Positions 18,132 to 28,300 of a stretch of 64,000 bases of DNA are shown piece after piece. The position numbers and the translations under genes are program-made. Below the pieces are notes generated by a model that was given only the letters and a program-made list of their open reading frames with translations, made no database searches and had not been told where the DNA came from. Every line of letters begins with the position of its first letter. Position 1 is the first letter of the stretch. The stretch is from Pelomonas aquatica (lineage in GTDB: Bacteria; Pseudomonadota; Gammaproteobacteria; Burkholderiales; Burkholderiaceae_C). The DNA lies in assembly GCF_026712205.1 (NCBI RefSeq), contig NZ_JAPPUW010000008.1, positions 182,663-246,662 of the forward strand, read 5' to 3'.

Positions 18132-18455
18132 TCAGGACTTGATGCGGCGGTCGAGCTCCGCCTGGGCGAAAAACGCGCTGGCCAGCTTCAGAATCTCATT
18201 GGCCTTGCGCAGTTCGCGCACCTCGCGTTCGAGGTCCTTCACGCGCTGCGCCTCGCTGGTCGTCACGCCCCCGCGCACGCCGGCATCGACCTCAGCACGC
18301 TTGACCCATTCGTTCAGCGTCTGCGGCACGCAGCCGATCTTGGGCGCGATGGACTCGATGGCCGCCCACAACGACGGGTACTCCCCTCGGTGCTCCTGCA
18401 CCATCCTCACCGCACGCTCACGCACCTCGGGCGAGAACTTGTTCGACTTGCTCAT
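18132..18455 (-). CDS. IS3-family transposase OrfA (helix-turn-helix)
   Basis: A 107-residue protein with an N-terminal homeodomain-like helix-turn-helix ([16 protein letters not shown], then [15 protein letters not shown]) that recognises the element ends, and a C-terminal leucine-zipper helix ([19 protein letters not shown]). It overlaps the orfB frame at its 3' end, as expected for programmed -1 frameshifting. It is intact. Confidence 0.92.
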   Translation of the reverse strand: MSKSNKFSPEVRERAVRMVQEHRGEYPSLWAAIESIAPKIGCVPQTLNEWVKRAEVDAGVRGGVTTSEAQRVKDLEREVRELRKANEILKLASAFFAQAELDRRIKS

Positions 18456-18509
18456 GGCTCAATCCTCTCAGAGTGTTGAGCCTCCTCGAAACCCGGGGCG
18501 ATTCAATCC

Positions 18510-19328
18510 GTGACCCGCATCCTGCCTTGCGCCGTCGCACTCGCGATTTCCCAGTCCAGCCATGCCGAGGAGGACGACCAGAAGGGAACCTCCACGCACA
18601 ACTATCTCGTCGGCGCGATGGCGCTATCGCAACCCGAGTACGAGGGCTCGGAGCGGCGCATCATCAAGCTGCGACCGCTGTGGGCGTACCAATGGGGGCG
18701 CTTCAGGCTCAGTACGTCGCGCTCGGCTGCGGCGATGAACTTCGCTTCCGATCCGCAGGGCCCAGGCGCGAGCGCGCTGCTGGTCGACGGCAATCGCTTT
18801 CGGTTCGGAGGCGCGCTGCGGTTCGACAGCGGGCGCCAGTCAGGCGATTCCCCGCGGCTCATCGGTCTTCCGGACATCGAGAGGACGCTGCGCGGTCGGG
18901 TCTTTGTAGGCTACAAGCTTTCGGACCGATGGGATGTCAGTGCGAACGTGTCCCAGGATCTGCTGGGTCGGCAGGGCGGCGCGGTTGGCAGTCTCGATCT
19001 GGGATATCACAAGCGCCTCGGCGACAACATCGTGTGGTCGGCGGGTTTGGGCATGTCCTTCGCCAACCGCCAGAACATGCAGACCTACTTCGGGATCACG
19101 CCGGAGCAGTCGGCGACATCGAAGCTGCCCGTGTTCATGGCGAGCAGCGGGCTTCGAAACGTGTACGTCGGCACCGGTTTCATCACGTCGTTGACCCCGC
19201 GCTGGATTCTTTTCGGCAACGCAGGCGCGTCGCGGTTGCTCGGAGACGCGGCGGCGAGTCCGCTGACCGGCCAGCAGAGTTCGGTGTCCGCTGGGTTGGG
19301 ACTGGCGTACCGATGCTGCCGCTGGTAA
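18510..19328 (+). CDS. MipA/OmpV-family outer membrane protein, 5' end displaced by the IS
   Basis: A 272-residue beta-barrel protein of the MipA/OmpV family (scaffold or membrane-associated, often induced by metals or cationic stress). It has a signal peptide from the GTG (TRILPCAVALAISQSSHA, cleavage before EED), alternating strand patterns such as RLSTSRSAAAMNF and RGRVFVGYKLSDRWDVSAN, and an aromatic C-terminus. Removing the IS and one ATC copy joins an ATG at 17162 in frame (MTLPARHPRS before this GTG), so the IS struck the extreme 5' end. The protein may still be complete from GTG 18510 but has lost its native promoter and PmrA box. Confidence 0.78.
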   Translation: MTRILPCAVALAISQSSHAEEDDQKGTSTHNYLVGAMALSQPEYEGSERRIIKLRPLWAYQWGRFRLSTSRSAAAMNFASDPQGPGASALLVDGNRFRFGGALRFDSGRQSGDSPRLIGLPDIERTLRGRVFVGYKLSDRWDVSANVSQDLLGRQGGAVGSLDLGYHKRLGDNIVWSAGLGMSFANRQNMQTYFGITPEQSATSKLPVFMASSGLRNVYVGTGFITSLTPRWILFGNAGASRLLGDAAASPLTGQQSSVSAGLGLAYRCCRW

Positions 19329-19388
19329 CGGGAACAAATACCGCGCGCCACGGTTCCCCTTTTTTAGCCTGCTCGATAAACTGAAGCC

Positions 19389-19739
19389 GTGCGACGCATC
19401 TTCACGTACCTGCTGTTGATCGTTACGCTGCTGCAGTTCAACTGGGCAGCAGCGGCCGCGTATTGCGGGCACGAAACTGGTGCTGCAGCCAAGCACTTTG
19501 GCCATCACGAGCACAAGCACTCGTCGTCTGATCAGGCGAAACCCGCCAAGGAGTCCAAGGCGACGAGCCTCGCTCATGCGGACTGCGAGATGTGCCACTT
19601 CGGGTCCAGCGCGCCCATCTTCGAGGTGCTGATTGCGTTGAGCAAGCCCTCGAGCCAGACCGTGCTCGCAGAGCCGATGGAACACGCTTCCCACATCCCC
19701 TCGTTGCCAGACCGGCCAGATAGATCGCGCCTCGCCTGA
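19389..19739 (+). CDS. CzcI-like small periplasmic protein (copy 1)
   Basis: A 116-residue exported protein that starts with GTG. The signal peptide is RRIFTYLLLIVTLLQFNWAAAAA, followed by the family pattern YCGHE, a His-rich stretch (KHFGHHEHKHSSSD) and ADCEMCHFG. CzcI-like proteins sit at the front of cobalt-zinc-cadmium efflux operons and are thought to tune induction. Two paralogues lie at 21904 and 30895. The His/Cys content suggests metal binding. Confidence 0.75.
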   Translation: MRRIFTYLLLIVTLLQFNWAAAAAYCGHETGAAAKHFGHHEHKHSSSDQAKPAKESKATSLAHADCEMCHFGSSAPIFEVLIALSKPSSQTVLAEPMEHASHIPSLPDRPDRSRLA

Positions 19740-19916
19740 TCCGGCGAGAAGCGCCCTACTGCTTTCCCAAGCTCCGTTCGACGCCTCGTCGGAAACCTTG
19801 TCGGCACCTGCCACGAGGAACCGATGCGACCACCTTTGATCGCACGAACCTCTCCCAGCAGGCTGCCATCGCAGTCAACTGACGCGGCAACGTCGCGCAG
19901 CATCTAGGAGATAGAC

Positions 19917-20258
19917 ATGGGATTTTGGGAACGCATCGCGCGTGGCGTCATGAGCGGACACGGTAGTGGCGGTCATCACGGTGGGTCTCGCTCGCACGGG
20001 TCCAGCCACGGCGGCTACAACAAGCACGGTGGTCACGGTGGCGGTGGCTACTACCCCTCGGCACCGACGCCAACACAGACGAGCCCTGGTGGTATTTCTG
20101 GCCTGACGTGCGCGAAGTGCAGCCAGCCCGGGGCGCCAGGTGCGCGCTTTTGTGGTGGATGTGGCGGTCCCCTCGTGGCGGCCAGCTGCGAGGGCTGTGG
20201 AGCTGTACTCCTGCCCGGCGCTCGGTTCTGCAGCCAGTGTGGCAAACCGGGTGCGTGA
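19917..20258 (+). CDS. Double zinc-ribbon protein with Gly/His-rich N-terminus
   Basis: A 113-residue protein. Residues 10-50 are almost entirely Gly, His and Ser (GHGSGGHHGGSRSHG). Residues 60-113 carry four CxxC pairs (CAKC, CGGC, CEGC, CSQC), the layout of two zinc ribbons (DZANK-like). No catalytic domain is present. It probably binds zinc and may act as a metal buffer or an adaptor within the metal island; the role is inferred. A clear AGGAG precedes the ATG. Confidence 0.65.
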   Translation: MGFWERIARGVMSGHGSGGHHGGSRSHGSSHGGYNKHGGHGGGGYYPSAPTPTQTSPGGISGLTCAKCSQPGAPGARFCGGCGGPLVAASCEGCGAVLLPGARFCSQCGKPGA

Positions 20259-20260
20259 TC

Positions 20261-20797
20261 ATGGACAGGCGCAGCGTCATCGTGTCCTCCGCAGCGTTGG
20301 GCAGCCTGGTGCTGTCGGGTTGCGCGAGCACTCCTCGCACTCCTCTGAACGATCGCCATTGCTACTGGGCGAGAACGCGGAGCAGATCCAAGCCGACCTG
20401 CACGGCTGGGCCGATCCCGGACCTCGCAGCCGACGAGAGGGCCAAACGGTTTGAGCCGGTGCCAGGCCGGCTGGTGATCTATGTGGTCCGGCACCGCTGG
20501 GGCGACACCGTGAACATGGTCCGAGTGGGAATGATGGGTGGCGCCCTGGTGTCCACGACCCCGGCATCCATGGTGCGGTTGGTGGTCCCGCCAGGCGGGC
20601 ATCGGTTGGTGTTCGAATGGGCCAAGGGGCAGGGCAGTTTGGATGTCCGCGGCGAAGCCGGGCAGGTGCTCTTCGTGGAACTTGTGGGCAGCCTCTGGTT
20701 CTGGAACGAGTACTACCGGTTCGAAACAGGGGAGTCGTCCTTGCGCGACCGCGCATTGAAGTGCCGGTTAGTGGCTGATGTGGATGGGAAGGGATGA
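20261..20797 (+). CDS. Lipoprotein of unknown function
   Basis: A 178-residue protein with a lipoprotein signal and lipobox LSGC (Cys at about residue 20). The mature part has beta-rich sequence (RLVIYVVRHRWGDTVNMVRV, then VVPPGGHRLVFEW) resembling the DUF2846-type lipoprotein fold, in which a PG-x-H segment is common. It starts 2 bp after the zinc-ribbon stop and its own stop overlaps the next ATG, so the three genes look like one operon. No function can be assigned. Confidence 0.6.
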   Translation: MDRRSVIVSSAALGSLVLSGCASTPRTPLNDRHCYWARTRSRSKPTCTAGPIPDLAADERAKRFEPVPGRLVIYVVRHRWGDTVNMVRVGMMGGALVSTTPASMVRLVVPPGGHRLVFEWAKGQGSLDVRGEAGQVLFVELVGSLWFWNEYYRFETGESSLRDRALKCRLVADVDGKG

Positions 20798-21189
20798 TGG
20801 CCGTACGACAGACCGACGGGCTTGAGGAGGCGCCAGCGCCTCTCCCACCAGAGTCAGCTGCGGCGCACTTTGAGGCGATCGCGAAAGGCATCAACGACGT
20901 CGACGTCGTCATCCAGGGGCTGATAGGCCGGATCCGGCCAGCCAAACCTTGGCAGCGGCAGTTGCTGCAGCAGTTGCGGACGGCGGATCGGCATGTCGAG
21001 ATCCTGCGGTTGGCCATTTCGCTGGACAGGAGTGCCGAAGAGATCCTTGAAGCGGCGAAGGCGTTGAAGCAGGGCCTGCAGCTCACCAATATGCAGATCG
21101 TCGGCGGGCGCGCGGACGGCTTCACTCGCAACGCCTTGCTCGTGGCGTTCCGCAACGCGACGCTGGTCAGCGAGATGCTCTCTCCCTGA
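20794..21189 (+). CDS. Hypothetical helical protein (KPWQRQLLQ family, copy 1)
   Basis: A 131-residue, mostly helical soluble protein that I do not recognise. Its core, AKPWQRQLLQQLRTADRHVE, is shared with the protein at 49470 (SKPWQRQLLQHLHEIDRTIK), and both have the following ILRLAISLDR-like helix, so they are paralogues in two different parts of the accessory region. The ATG overlaps the lipoprotein stop as ATGA, indicating coupled translation. Confidence 0.55.
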   Translation: MMAVRQTDGLEEAPAPLPPESAAAHFEAIAKGINDVDVVIQGLIGRIRPAKPWQRQLLQQLRTADRHVEILRLAISLDRSAEEILEAAKALKQGLQLTNMQIVGGRADGFTRNALLVAFRNATLVSEMLSP

Positions 21190-21423
21190 CTGGCTACTGT
21201 GAAAGTTCAGTTGCGCGGATGGCTGCCTGCATATGTGTCAGGCGCCGTTCGTTCTGAAAGGTTCGCCGGTCGCCTAGACGGCGGCTTCGAACGGCGCAAC
21301 ATGACAAATTTGTAATGGTCTCAGCAGGGGTCTCGTCGGTGGCGGATTTCTACAGTCTTCCTCGTGGTGAACGTTTTCAGGCGGCTCGGTTGAGCGCCAC
21401 GGGCACCGAACAAGGAGTACCTC

Positions 21424-21768
21424 ATGAACCGCAACCTGTCTGCTACCGCCCTGATCGCCAGTCTGTTCGTCGCCATGACCGCGCAGGCAACGCCGCAGCG
21501 CAACGATGCCATGCTGAATGGTAAGTCGGTGCATGGCGAGGCGGTGGCTGCGCCTCAGAACGCCCGTATCGTGAACCTCGATGCTGGGAAGTCCGTGAAC
21601 GTGAAGTGCGGCGAGGTGATTACGTTCCAGAAGGCGGGCAAGTCCTTCAGCTGGAAGTTCGATTCCGCCCAGCACCGCGCGGTGGATGTGCGCACGATCG
21701 CCCCCGCAGGTTTCGCTGACAAGCCGCTGATGGTCTATGTCTCTCGCAGCGAATGGGAAGGCGCCTGA
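21424..21768 (+). CDS. CzcE-like periplasmic metal-binding protein
   Basis: A 114-residue exported protein with signal peptide MNRNLSATALIASLFVAMTA. The mature part (RIVNLDAGKSVNVKCGEVIT, FSWKFDS, APAGFADKPLMVYVSRSEWE) matches the CzcE family, periplasmic copper/zinc-responsive proteins encoded near czc operons in Cupriavidus. The ATG follows AAGGAG. The context of czcI and czcCBA supports the call. Confidence 0.72.
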   Translation: MNRNLSATALIASLFVAMTAQATPQRNDAMLNGKSVHGEAVAAPQNARIVNLDAGKSVNVKCGEVITFQKAGKSFSWKFDSAQHRAVDVRTIAPAGFADKPLMVYVSRSEWEGA

Positions 21769-21903
21769 CCCTTGGCACAAGCGATCCGCGGCCTCCCGGC
21801 TGCGGATCTGTAAGCCAAAGTCACTGCGGTCTGCGAACGATTTCACTCAGTTGGACCGCAACGAGTCACCCTGACTTCACGCATTCAAGACACAATTCGA
21901 CCC

Positions 21904-22284
21904 ATGAGTCGCTGGCTGACCATCTTTTTGCTGTTCGTGCTGCCCGTCCAGTTCGCCTGGTCGGCAGCTGCAGCCTATTGCCAGCACGAGGACGCTCCGG
22001 CCACGACGCACATCGGGCATCACGTCCATGAGCACAAGGCCGGCAGCGACACCGGCTCCAAGGCGTCTGGTCAGCACTTGGGTGAGTCTTCGTCGGCCAA
22101 GGCCGGCAAACTGCTCGGCGACAACGATTGCGGCTACTGCCACTTCAGCGTTGTGAAGCCGATGGTGTCCGAGGCGGTGAAGTTGGACAGCACCGCCACC
22201 TTCTCTCTCCACGCTGCGTCGAAGAAGACGTTCAGTTCGCGCGGGCCTGACCTGCTGGAACGCCCCAACTGGCGCATCGCCTGA
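21904..22284 (+). CDS. czcI: CzcI-like small periplasmic protein (copy 2)
   Basis: A 126-residue exported protein with signal peptide SRWLTIFLLFVLPVQFAWSA, then YCQHED, THIGHHVHEHK and NDCGYCHFS. It lies 107 bp before czcC, the canonical czcI position, so this copy most likely belongs to the czcICBA operon and modulates its metal response. Confidence 0.78.
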   Translation: MSRWLTIFLLFVLPVQFAWSAAAAYCQHEDAPATTHIGHHVHEHKAGSDTGSKASGQHLGESSSAKAGKLLGDNDCGYCHFSVVKPMVSEAVKLDSTATFSLHAASKKTFSSRGPDLLERPNWRIA

Positions 22285-22390
22285 TCGGCGAGCGCAGTTC
22301 CGTCTCTACTTTCTTTCTCTCGTGCGGCCCTGACCGCAACACTGCTCTCGCCGAAACCCTCGCGTTGTTTCAACAACCCTGGAGCTTTCG

Positions 22391-23680
22391 ATGCGCAGAA
22401 CCTTCGTGCCGCTGGCGTGTGCGGCACTCATTTCCTCCCTTGCTCAGGCCCAATCGCCTGCGCCTTCGGCCACTACTCGTCCTGACGTCAACGTCGCGGC
22501 GTCGGCGGCCATCTCCCCCCAAACCGCATCGCTGACGCTCAGCGCGGCGGTCGACACGGCGCTGGCGCAAAACCCGCAGCTCCGTGCAGCCACGGCCGAG
22601 CTGGATGCCAATGACGGCGCCTTGCGGCAGGCTGGCCTCATCCCGAATCCCGTGCTGGGTGTCGATCAGGAAGACCTCAAATCCGGCACCCGTACAACGA
22701 CCGTGCAGCTCGCCCAAACGCTCGAGATGGGCGGCAAGCGCGCTGCCCGTGTCGAGTTGGCCCAGCGTGGCAAGGACATCGCCGCACTGGAGCTTGTGGC
22801 GCGGCGCGCCGACATTCGCGCCAGTGCCATCCAGGCGTTCTTTGACGCGCTGACGGCTCAGGAGCGCGTCAAGGTGGTCGAGGAGTCCCTGCGTATCGCC
22901 AACAGCGGCGTGGACGCTGCCGTGCGGCGCGTGACGGCAGGCAAGGTCTCGCCGACCGAAGAGACGCGCGCCCGTGTCGCCGCCTCGACGGCACGAATCG
23001 ACCTGCGCCAAGCCCAGGCTGAACTCTCGGCGTCACTGCGGGCCCTGTCGGCCGTGATGGGCGTTGCTGAGGGCACGGTCCAGCGTCTGGACGGCAACGT
23101 TGAAGTGCTGCCCGTTGCGCCCTCCGCGCCAGACATCATGGCTCGTCTGCCGGACGCGCCGGCCATTCGCCGCGCCCAGCTGGAAGTCCAGCGAGCCGAT
23201 GCCGGCTATAGCGTGGCACGTGCCAAGGGCGTGCCTGACGTGACCGTCGGCGTCGGCGCGCGTCGAGACCAGACCGTCGGGCGTACCCAGGCTGTTCTGA
23301 GCGTCTCGGTGCCGCTGCCGTTCTTCGATCGCAACCAGGGTGGTCAGTTGGAGGCCCTGCGCCGGCGCGATGCCGCACAGGCGACGGCCCAGGCTGAAGA
23401 GCTGCGTCTGCGCTCTGAGGTGTTGCAGATGGCCGACCTGCTGCAGGCACGCAAGGATGAAGTGGAAGCTCTGCGCCGCGAGGTGCTACCCGGTGCGCAA
23501 ACCGCGTACGAGGCGGCCAAGACCGGCTTCGAGCTGGGCAAGTTCAGCTTCTTGGATGCCCTCGACGCCCAGCGCACCTGGCTCCAGGTCCGCAGCCAGT
23601 ACTACACGGCGGTGGCGCAGGTCCATCGCACGGCTGCAGAGATCGACCGCCAGCTCGGCACCACGACAGATCGCCCGTAA
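22391..23680 (+). CDS. czcC: CzcC-type outer membrane factor
   Basis: A 429-residue TolC-family outer membrane channel for the Czc efflux complex. The signal peptide RRTFVPLACAALISSLAQA is followed by two TolC repeats of long coiled helices. Examples are AVDTALAQNPQLRAATAELDA near the start and ADLLQARKDEVEALRREVLP in the second half. The length matches CzcC. It is the first structural gene of the operon, with czcB 27 bp downstream. Confidence 0.9.
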   Translation: MRRTFVPLACAALISSLAQAQSPAPSATTRPDVNVAASAAISPQTASLTLSAAVDTALAQNPQLRAATAELDANDGALRQAGLIPNPVLGVDQEDLKSGTRTTTVQLAQTLEMGGKRAARVELAQRGKDIAALELVARRADIRASAIQAFFDALTAQERVKVVEESLRIANSGVDAAVRRVTAGKVSPTEETRARVAASTARIDLRQAQAELSASLRALSAVMGVAEGTVQRLDGNVEVLPVAPSAPDIMARLPDAPAIRRAQLEVQRADAGYSVARAKGVPDVTVGVGARRDQTVGRTQAVLSVSVPLPFFDRNQGGQLEALRRRDAAQATAQAEELRLRSEVLQMADLLQARKDEVEALRREVLPGAQTAYEAAKTGFELGKFSFLDALDAQRTWLQVRSQYYTAVAQVHRTAAEIDRQLGTTTDRP

Positions 23681-23706
23681 CGGGCAACCAACTCAAGAGA
23701 TCGACG

Positions 23707-25320
23707 ATGTACAACAAGCAAAGCACGCTGGAGCGCCTGCGTGACGCCGTGGGCAAGAAGCAACTGATCGCCATCGCCGCGGTCATCGCACTGGGTGCGG
23801 TGGGCACCGTGTCCATCCTGCGCATGGGTTCCAGCGCACCTGCAGCCGAGGAAGAGCATGGCCACGGTCATGACGAAGCCAAGGGCCATGGAGACGAGGA
23901 ACACCACGGCGAAGCCAAGGGCGCGAAGGGGCACAGCGACGCTGAGGGCCACGGTGACGGTGAGCACCATGAGGAAGCCAAGAAGGGCACCAACGGCGGC
24001 GACGTCCTTGGGCAGCAAAAGGGTGTGACCGTCGAGATGCTCCTGGCTGACCAGGGTGGCTCGCCACGCATCAAGGTGTGGCTGACGAAGGACGGCAAGC
24101 CCCTGCAACTGGCCGCTGCTCAGGTGGCCGTGCAGCTGCAGCGCCCCGGCCGCGACGCAGAGAAGGTCGCTTTCGCCCTGGACGGCGGCGTGCTGGTGAG
24201 CTCCCAGGTCGTGAGTGAGCCGCACCTTTTCAAGGGCTCAGTCGACGTCCAGACGGGCGGCGGGCTGCTGCAGTTCCCGTTCGAGAAGGACGAGGGCGCT
24301 GTGACGATGACTGCCGAGCAGATCAAGGCGGCTGGCATCAGCATCGAGACGTCGGGTGCGGCCACGATCCGTTCCGCGCTGCAGTTGCCTGGCGAGATCG
24401 GCTTCAACGAAGACCGCACGGCCCACGTGGTGCCGCGAGTCGGCGGTGTCGTCGAGTCGGTGCCCGTGGCTCTGGGTCAGCAGGTCGTGAAGGGGCAGGT
24501 CCTGGCCGTCATCAGCAGCTCGAGCGTGTCCGACCAGCGCGCCGAACTGCAGGCCACCCAAAAGCGTTTGCAACTTGCACGCACGACGTACGAGCGCGAG
24601 AAGCAGCTGTTCGAACAGCGCATCTCGCCGCAGCAGGATGTGCAGCAGGCCGAGCAGGCCATGCGCGAGGCGGAGATCGCCGTGGCCAATGCCCGCCAGA
24701 AGCTGCAGGCCATCGGCGCCACTTCTGACTCGTCGTCGCTGAACCGGTTCGAGCTGCGTGCGCCGTTCAACGGCATCGTCGTCGAGAAGCACATCGCCCT
24801 GGGCGAGCAGGTGCGTGAGGACGCCAACGTGTTCACCATCTCGGACCTGAAGTCGGTCTGGGCGCAGGTGAACGTGCCCGCGCGTGATTTGCCGCAGGTC
24901 CGTATCGGCGAGAACGTGGTCATCCGCACCACGGCCTTCGAGCAGAAGGCCGTGGGCAAGGTCGCCTACGTGGGCGCCCTGATTGGTGAGCAGACCCGCA
25001 CAGCGCAGGCGCGGGTGGTGGTCGACAACCCGAACATGGCCTGGCGTCCCGGCCTCTTCGTCAACGTCGAGGTCTCGTCTGACGAGTCTCAGGTGCCCGT
25101 GTCGGTCACGGCGGACGCCATCCAGACGATGGAAGGCAAGTCGATCGTCTTCGTCCGCACGTCGAGCGGCTTCGCGCCGGTGCCAGTCGAGCTGGGCCGC
25201 AGTGACGGCAAGCGTACCGAGGTCACCTCCGGGCTGAAGGCGGGTGCGCAATACGCGACGTCCGGCAGCTTTGTCATCAAGTCTGAAGCCGGCAAGGCCT
25301 CGGCCAGCCACGCGCACTGA
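23707..25320 (+). CDS. czcB: CzcB-type membrane fusion protein
   Basis: A 537-residue periplasmic adaptor linking the RND pump to CzcC. It has one N-terminal membrane helix (about 19-40). A strongly His/Glu/Asp-rich segment (about 45-105, with EEHGHGHDE, DEEHHGEA, GDGEHHEEA) is probably a zinc or cobalt chelating region. The lipoyl/barrel-sandwich halves (GVVESVPVALGQQVVKGQVL, FELRAPFNGIVVEKHIALGE) and an alpha-hairpin of KRLQLARTTYEREKQLFEQ type follow. The gene lies between czcC and czcA. Confidence 0.92.
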   Translation: MYNKQSTLERLRDAVGKKQLIAIAAVIALGAVGTVSILRMGSSAPAAEEEHGHGHDEAKGHGDEEHHGEAKGAKGHSDAEGHGDGEHHEEAKKGTNGGDVLGQQKGVTVEMLLADQGGSPRIKVWLTKDGKPLQLAAAQVAVQLQRPGRDAEKVAFALDGGVLVSSQVVSEPHLFKGSVDVQTGGGLLQFPFEKDEGAVTMTAEQIKAAGISIETSGAATIRSALQLPGEIGFNEDRTAHVVPRVGGVVESVPVALGQQVVKGQVLAVISSSSVSDQRAELQATQKRLQLARTTYEREKQLFEQRISPQQDVQQAEQAMREAEIAVANARQKLQAIGATSDSSSLNRFELRAPFNGIVVEKHIALGEQVREDANVFTISDLKSVWAQVNVPARDLPQVRIGENVVIRTTAFEQKAVGKVAYVGALIGEQTRTAQARVVVDNPNMAWRPGLFVNVEVSSDESQVPVSVTADAIQTMEGKSIVFVRTSSGFAPVPVELGRSDGKRTEVTSGLKAGAQYATSGSFVIKSEAGKASASHAH

Positions 25321-25333
25321 AAGAGGCGTCGAC

Positions 25334-28300
25334 ATGTTTGAACGCATCATCCGATTTGCCATCGAACACCGATGGCTTGTGATGTTGGCCGTGCTGGGCA
25401 TGGCTGCGCTGGGCGTCTTCAGCTACCAGAAGCTGCCCATCGACGCGGTGCCCGACATCACCAACGTCCAGGTCCAGATCAACACCAAGGCGCCTGGCTA
25501 TTCGCCGCTCGAAACCGAGCAGCGAGTGACCTATCCCATCGAGACCGTCATGGCCGGCTTGCCCGGCCTTGAGCAGACCCGTTCACTGTCGCGCTACGGC
25601 CTGTCGCAGGTGACGGTCATCTTCAAGGACGGCACCGACATCTACTTCGCCCGCCAGCTGGTCAACGAGCGCATCCAGAGTGCGCGTGGCCAGATGCCGG
25701 CTGGCGTGGAGCCAAACATTGGTCCGATCTCCACCGGCCTCGGTGAGATCTACCTCTGGACGGTCGAGTCGCAGCCAGGCGCGAAGAAGCCCAACGGTGA
25801 GCCTTACACGGCCACCGACCTGCGCGAGATCCAGGACTGGGTCATCAAGCCGCAGCTGCGCAACGTGACCGGTGTGACCGAGATCAACACCATCGGCGGC
25901 TATGCCAAGGAGTACCACGTCTCGCCGGATCCGAGCCGCCTGGCTTCCTACGGCATCACGCTGGCTGACGTCGTCAACGCCCTGGAGCGCAACAACGCCA
26001 ACGTGGGCGCGGGCTACATCGAGCGCCGCGGCGAGCAGTACCTGATCCGCGCGCCGGGCCAGGTTAAGTCCATCGCCGACATCGGCAACATCGTGCTGCG
26101 CAACGAAGGCAGCGTGCCGGTTCGCATCAAGGACGTGGCCAACGTCGAGCTGGGACGCGAGCTGCGGACCGGTGCTGCGACCGACAACGGCAAGGAAGTG
26201 GTGCTTGGCACCGTGTTCATGCTGATCGGCGAGAACAGCCGCACCGTCTCCCAGGCCGTCGACAAGAAGATGGAGGAGATCAACAAGAACCTGCCGGCCG
26301 GCGTCCATGCCGTGACGGTCTACGACCGCACCACGCTGGTCGACAAGGCCATCGGCACCGTCAAGAAGAACCTGCTGGAAGGCGCGATCCTCGTGATCGT
26401 CATCCTTTTCCTGTTCCTGGGCAACATCCGCGCAGCCGTGCTGACGGCGATGGTGATCCCACTGTCGATGCTCTTCACGTTCACGGGCATGGTGAACCAG
26501 AAAGTCAGCGCCAACCTGATGAGTCTCGGAGCGTTGGACTTCGGGATCATCATCGACGGCGCGGTCGTGATCGTCGAGAACTGTGTGCGACGCCTGGCGC
26601 ATGCGCAGGAGCACAAGGGCAGACCGTTGACTAGGTCCGAGCGGTTCCATGAGGTGTTCCTCGCCTCGCAGGAAGCACGTCGTCCGCTGCTTTTCGGGCA
26701 ACTGATCATCATGATCGTCTACCTGCCGATCTTTGCGCTGGCTGGTGTCGAAGGGAAGATGTTCCACCCGATGGCCTTCACGGTCGTGATCGCTCTGGTG
26801 GGCGCAATGATCCTGTCGATGACCTTCGTGCCGGCAGCCGTTGCGCTGTTCATCGGCGAGAAGGTTGCCGAGAAGGAGAACTTCCTGATGGGTTGGGCCC
26901 GTCGCGCCTATGAGCCTGCGCTCAAGCGCGTGATGAACGCCCAGCCGCTCGTCATCACCTTTGCACTCGTCACGGTGTTCCTGTCGGGGCTGCTCGCCAC
27001 CCGCATGGGCAGCGAGTTCGTGCCGAGCCTCAATGAGGGCGACTTCTCCATCCAGACCTTGCGGATCCCGGGCACGAGCCTGACGCAGTCGGTCGCGATG
27101 CAGCAGCAACTCGAAGCGACGCTGAAGGCGAAGTTCCCCGAGATCGAACGGACCTTCGCGCGCACCGGCACGGCTGAGATCGCGTCGGACCCGATGCCGC
27201 CGAACATCTCTGACGCCTACGTGATGCTGAAGCCGCAGTCCGAGTGGCCCGAACCCCGCAAGACGCGTGACGAACTGCTGGCCGCGATCAAGGCCGAAGT
27301 CGAGAAGATGCCGGGTCAGAACTACGAGTTCTCGCAGCCCATCCAGTTGCGGTTCAACGAGCTGATCTCCGGTGTGCGCTCCGACGTGGCCGTCAAGGTC
27401 TTCGGCGACGACATGGAGGTGATGGACGGCGCAGCCCAAAAGATCGCCGCGGTGCTCAAGGGCATCCCGGGCTCCACGGAAGTCAACATCGAACAGACTT
27501 CGGGCCTGCCGATGCTGAGCGTGCAGATCGATCGCGAGAAGACGGCGCGCTACGGCTTGAACGTTCAAGACGTTCAGGACACGCTGGCCACCGCCGTTGG
27601 CGGCAAGGAAGGCGGCACGATGTTCGAAGGTGACCGTCGCTTCGACATCATCGTGCGCGTGCCCGAGTCTGTCCGCACGGACCTGGAGGCGATCAAGCGT
27701 CTGCCGGTGCCGCTGCCTGGCAGTGCTGATGGCAAGGGTGCACGTCGCTTCATCCCGCTGAGCGAAGTGGCTGACCTCTCCCTGGCGCCTGGTCCCAACC
27801 AGGTCAGCCGCGAGAACGGCAAGCGCCGCGTGGTGGTCAGCGCCAACGTTCGCGGTCGCGACATCGGCACCTTCGTCGCAGAGGCTGAAGCCGCGATCCA
27901 GCAACAGGTCAAGCTGCCCACGGGCTACTGGATGGTCTGGGGCGGCCAGTTCGAGAACCTGCAGTCCGCCACGCAGCGTCTGAAGGTCGTCGTGCCGGTG
28001 TCCCTGCTGCTGGTGTTCACGTTGCTTTTCGTTATGTTCGGCAACGCCAAGGACGGCATGCTGGTGTTTACCGGCATTCCATTCGCGTTGACCGGCGGCA
28101 TCGTGGCGCTGTGGCTGCGGGACATCCCGATGTCCATTTCTGCGGCGGTCGGCTTCATCGCGCTGTCGGGCGTGGCGGTGCTCAACGGCCTCGTGATGAT
28201 CTCGTTCATCAGAAGTCTGCGGGAGTCGGGCAAGAGTCTCGACCAGGCCATCTTCGAAGGCGCGGTCACCCGTCTGCGTCCGGTCCTGATGACCGCGCTG

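Larger units (their letters stand above)
17191..18505 (-). mobile_element. IS3-family insertion sequence, complete copy
   Basis: A 1315-bp element bounded by imperfect terminal inverted repeats of about 26 bp that start TGAATCGCCCCGGGTT at both ends. The 3-bp sequence ATC flanks both sides as a target duplication (17188-17190 and 18506-18508). It carries orfA and orfB with the layout of IS3 transposases. The first 119 bases of its orfA end are identical to the copy that begins at 63882, so both inserted recently. It separates mipA from its upstream region. Confidence 0.93.
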
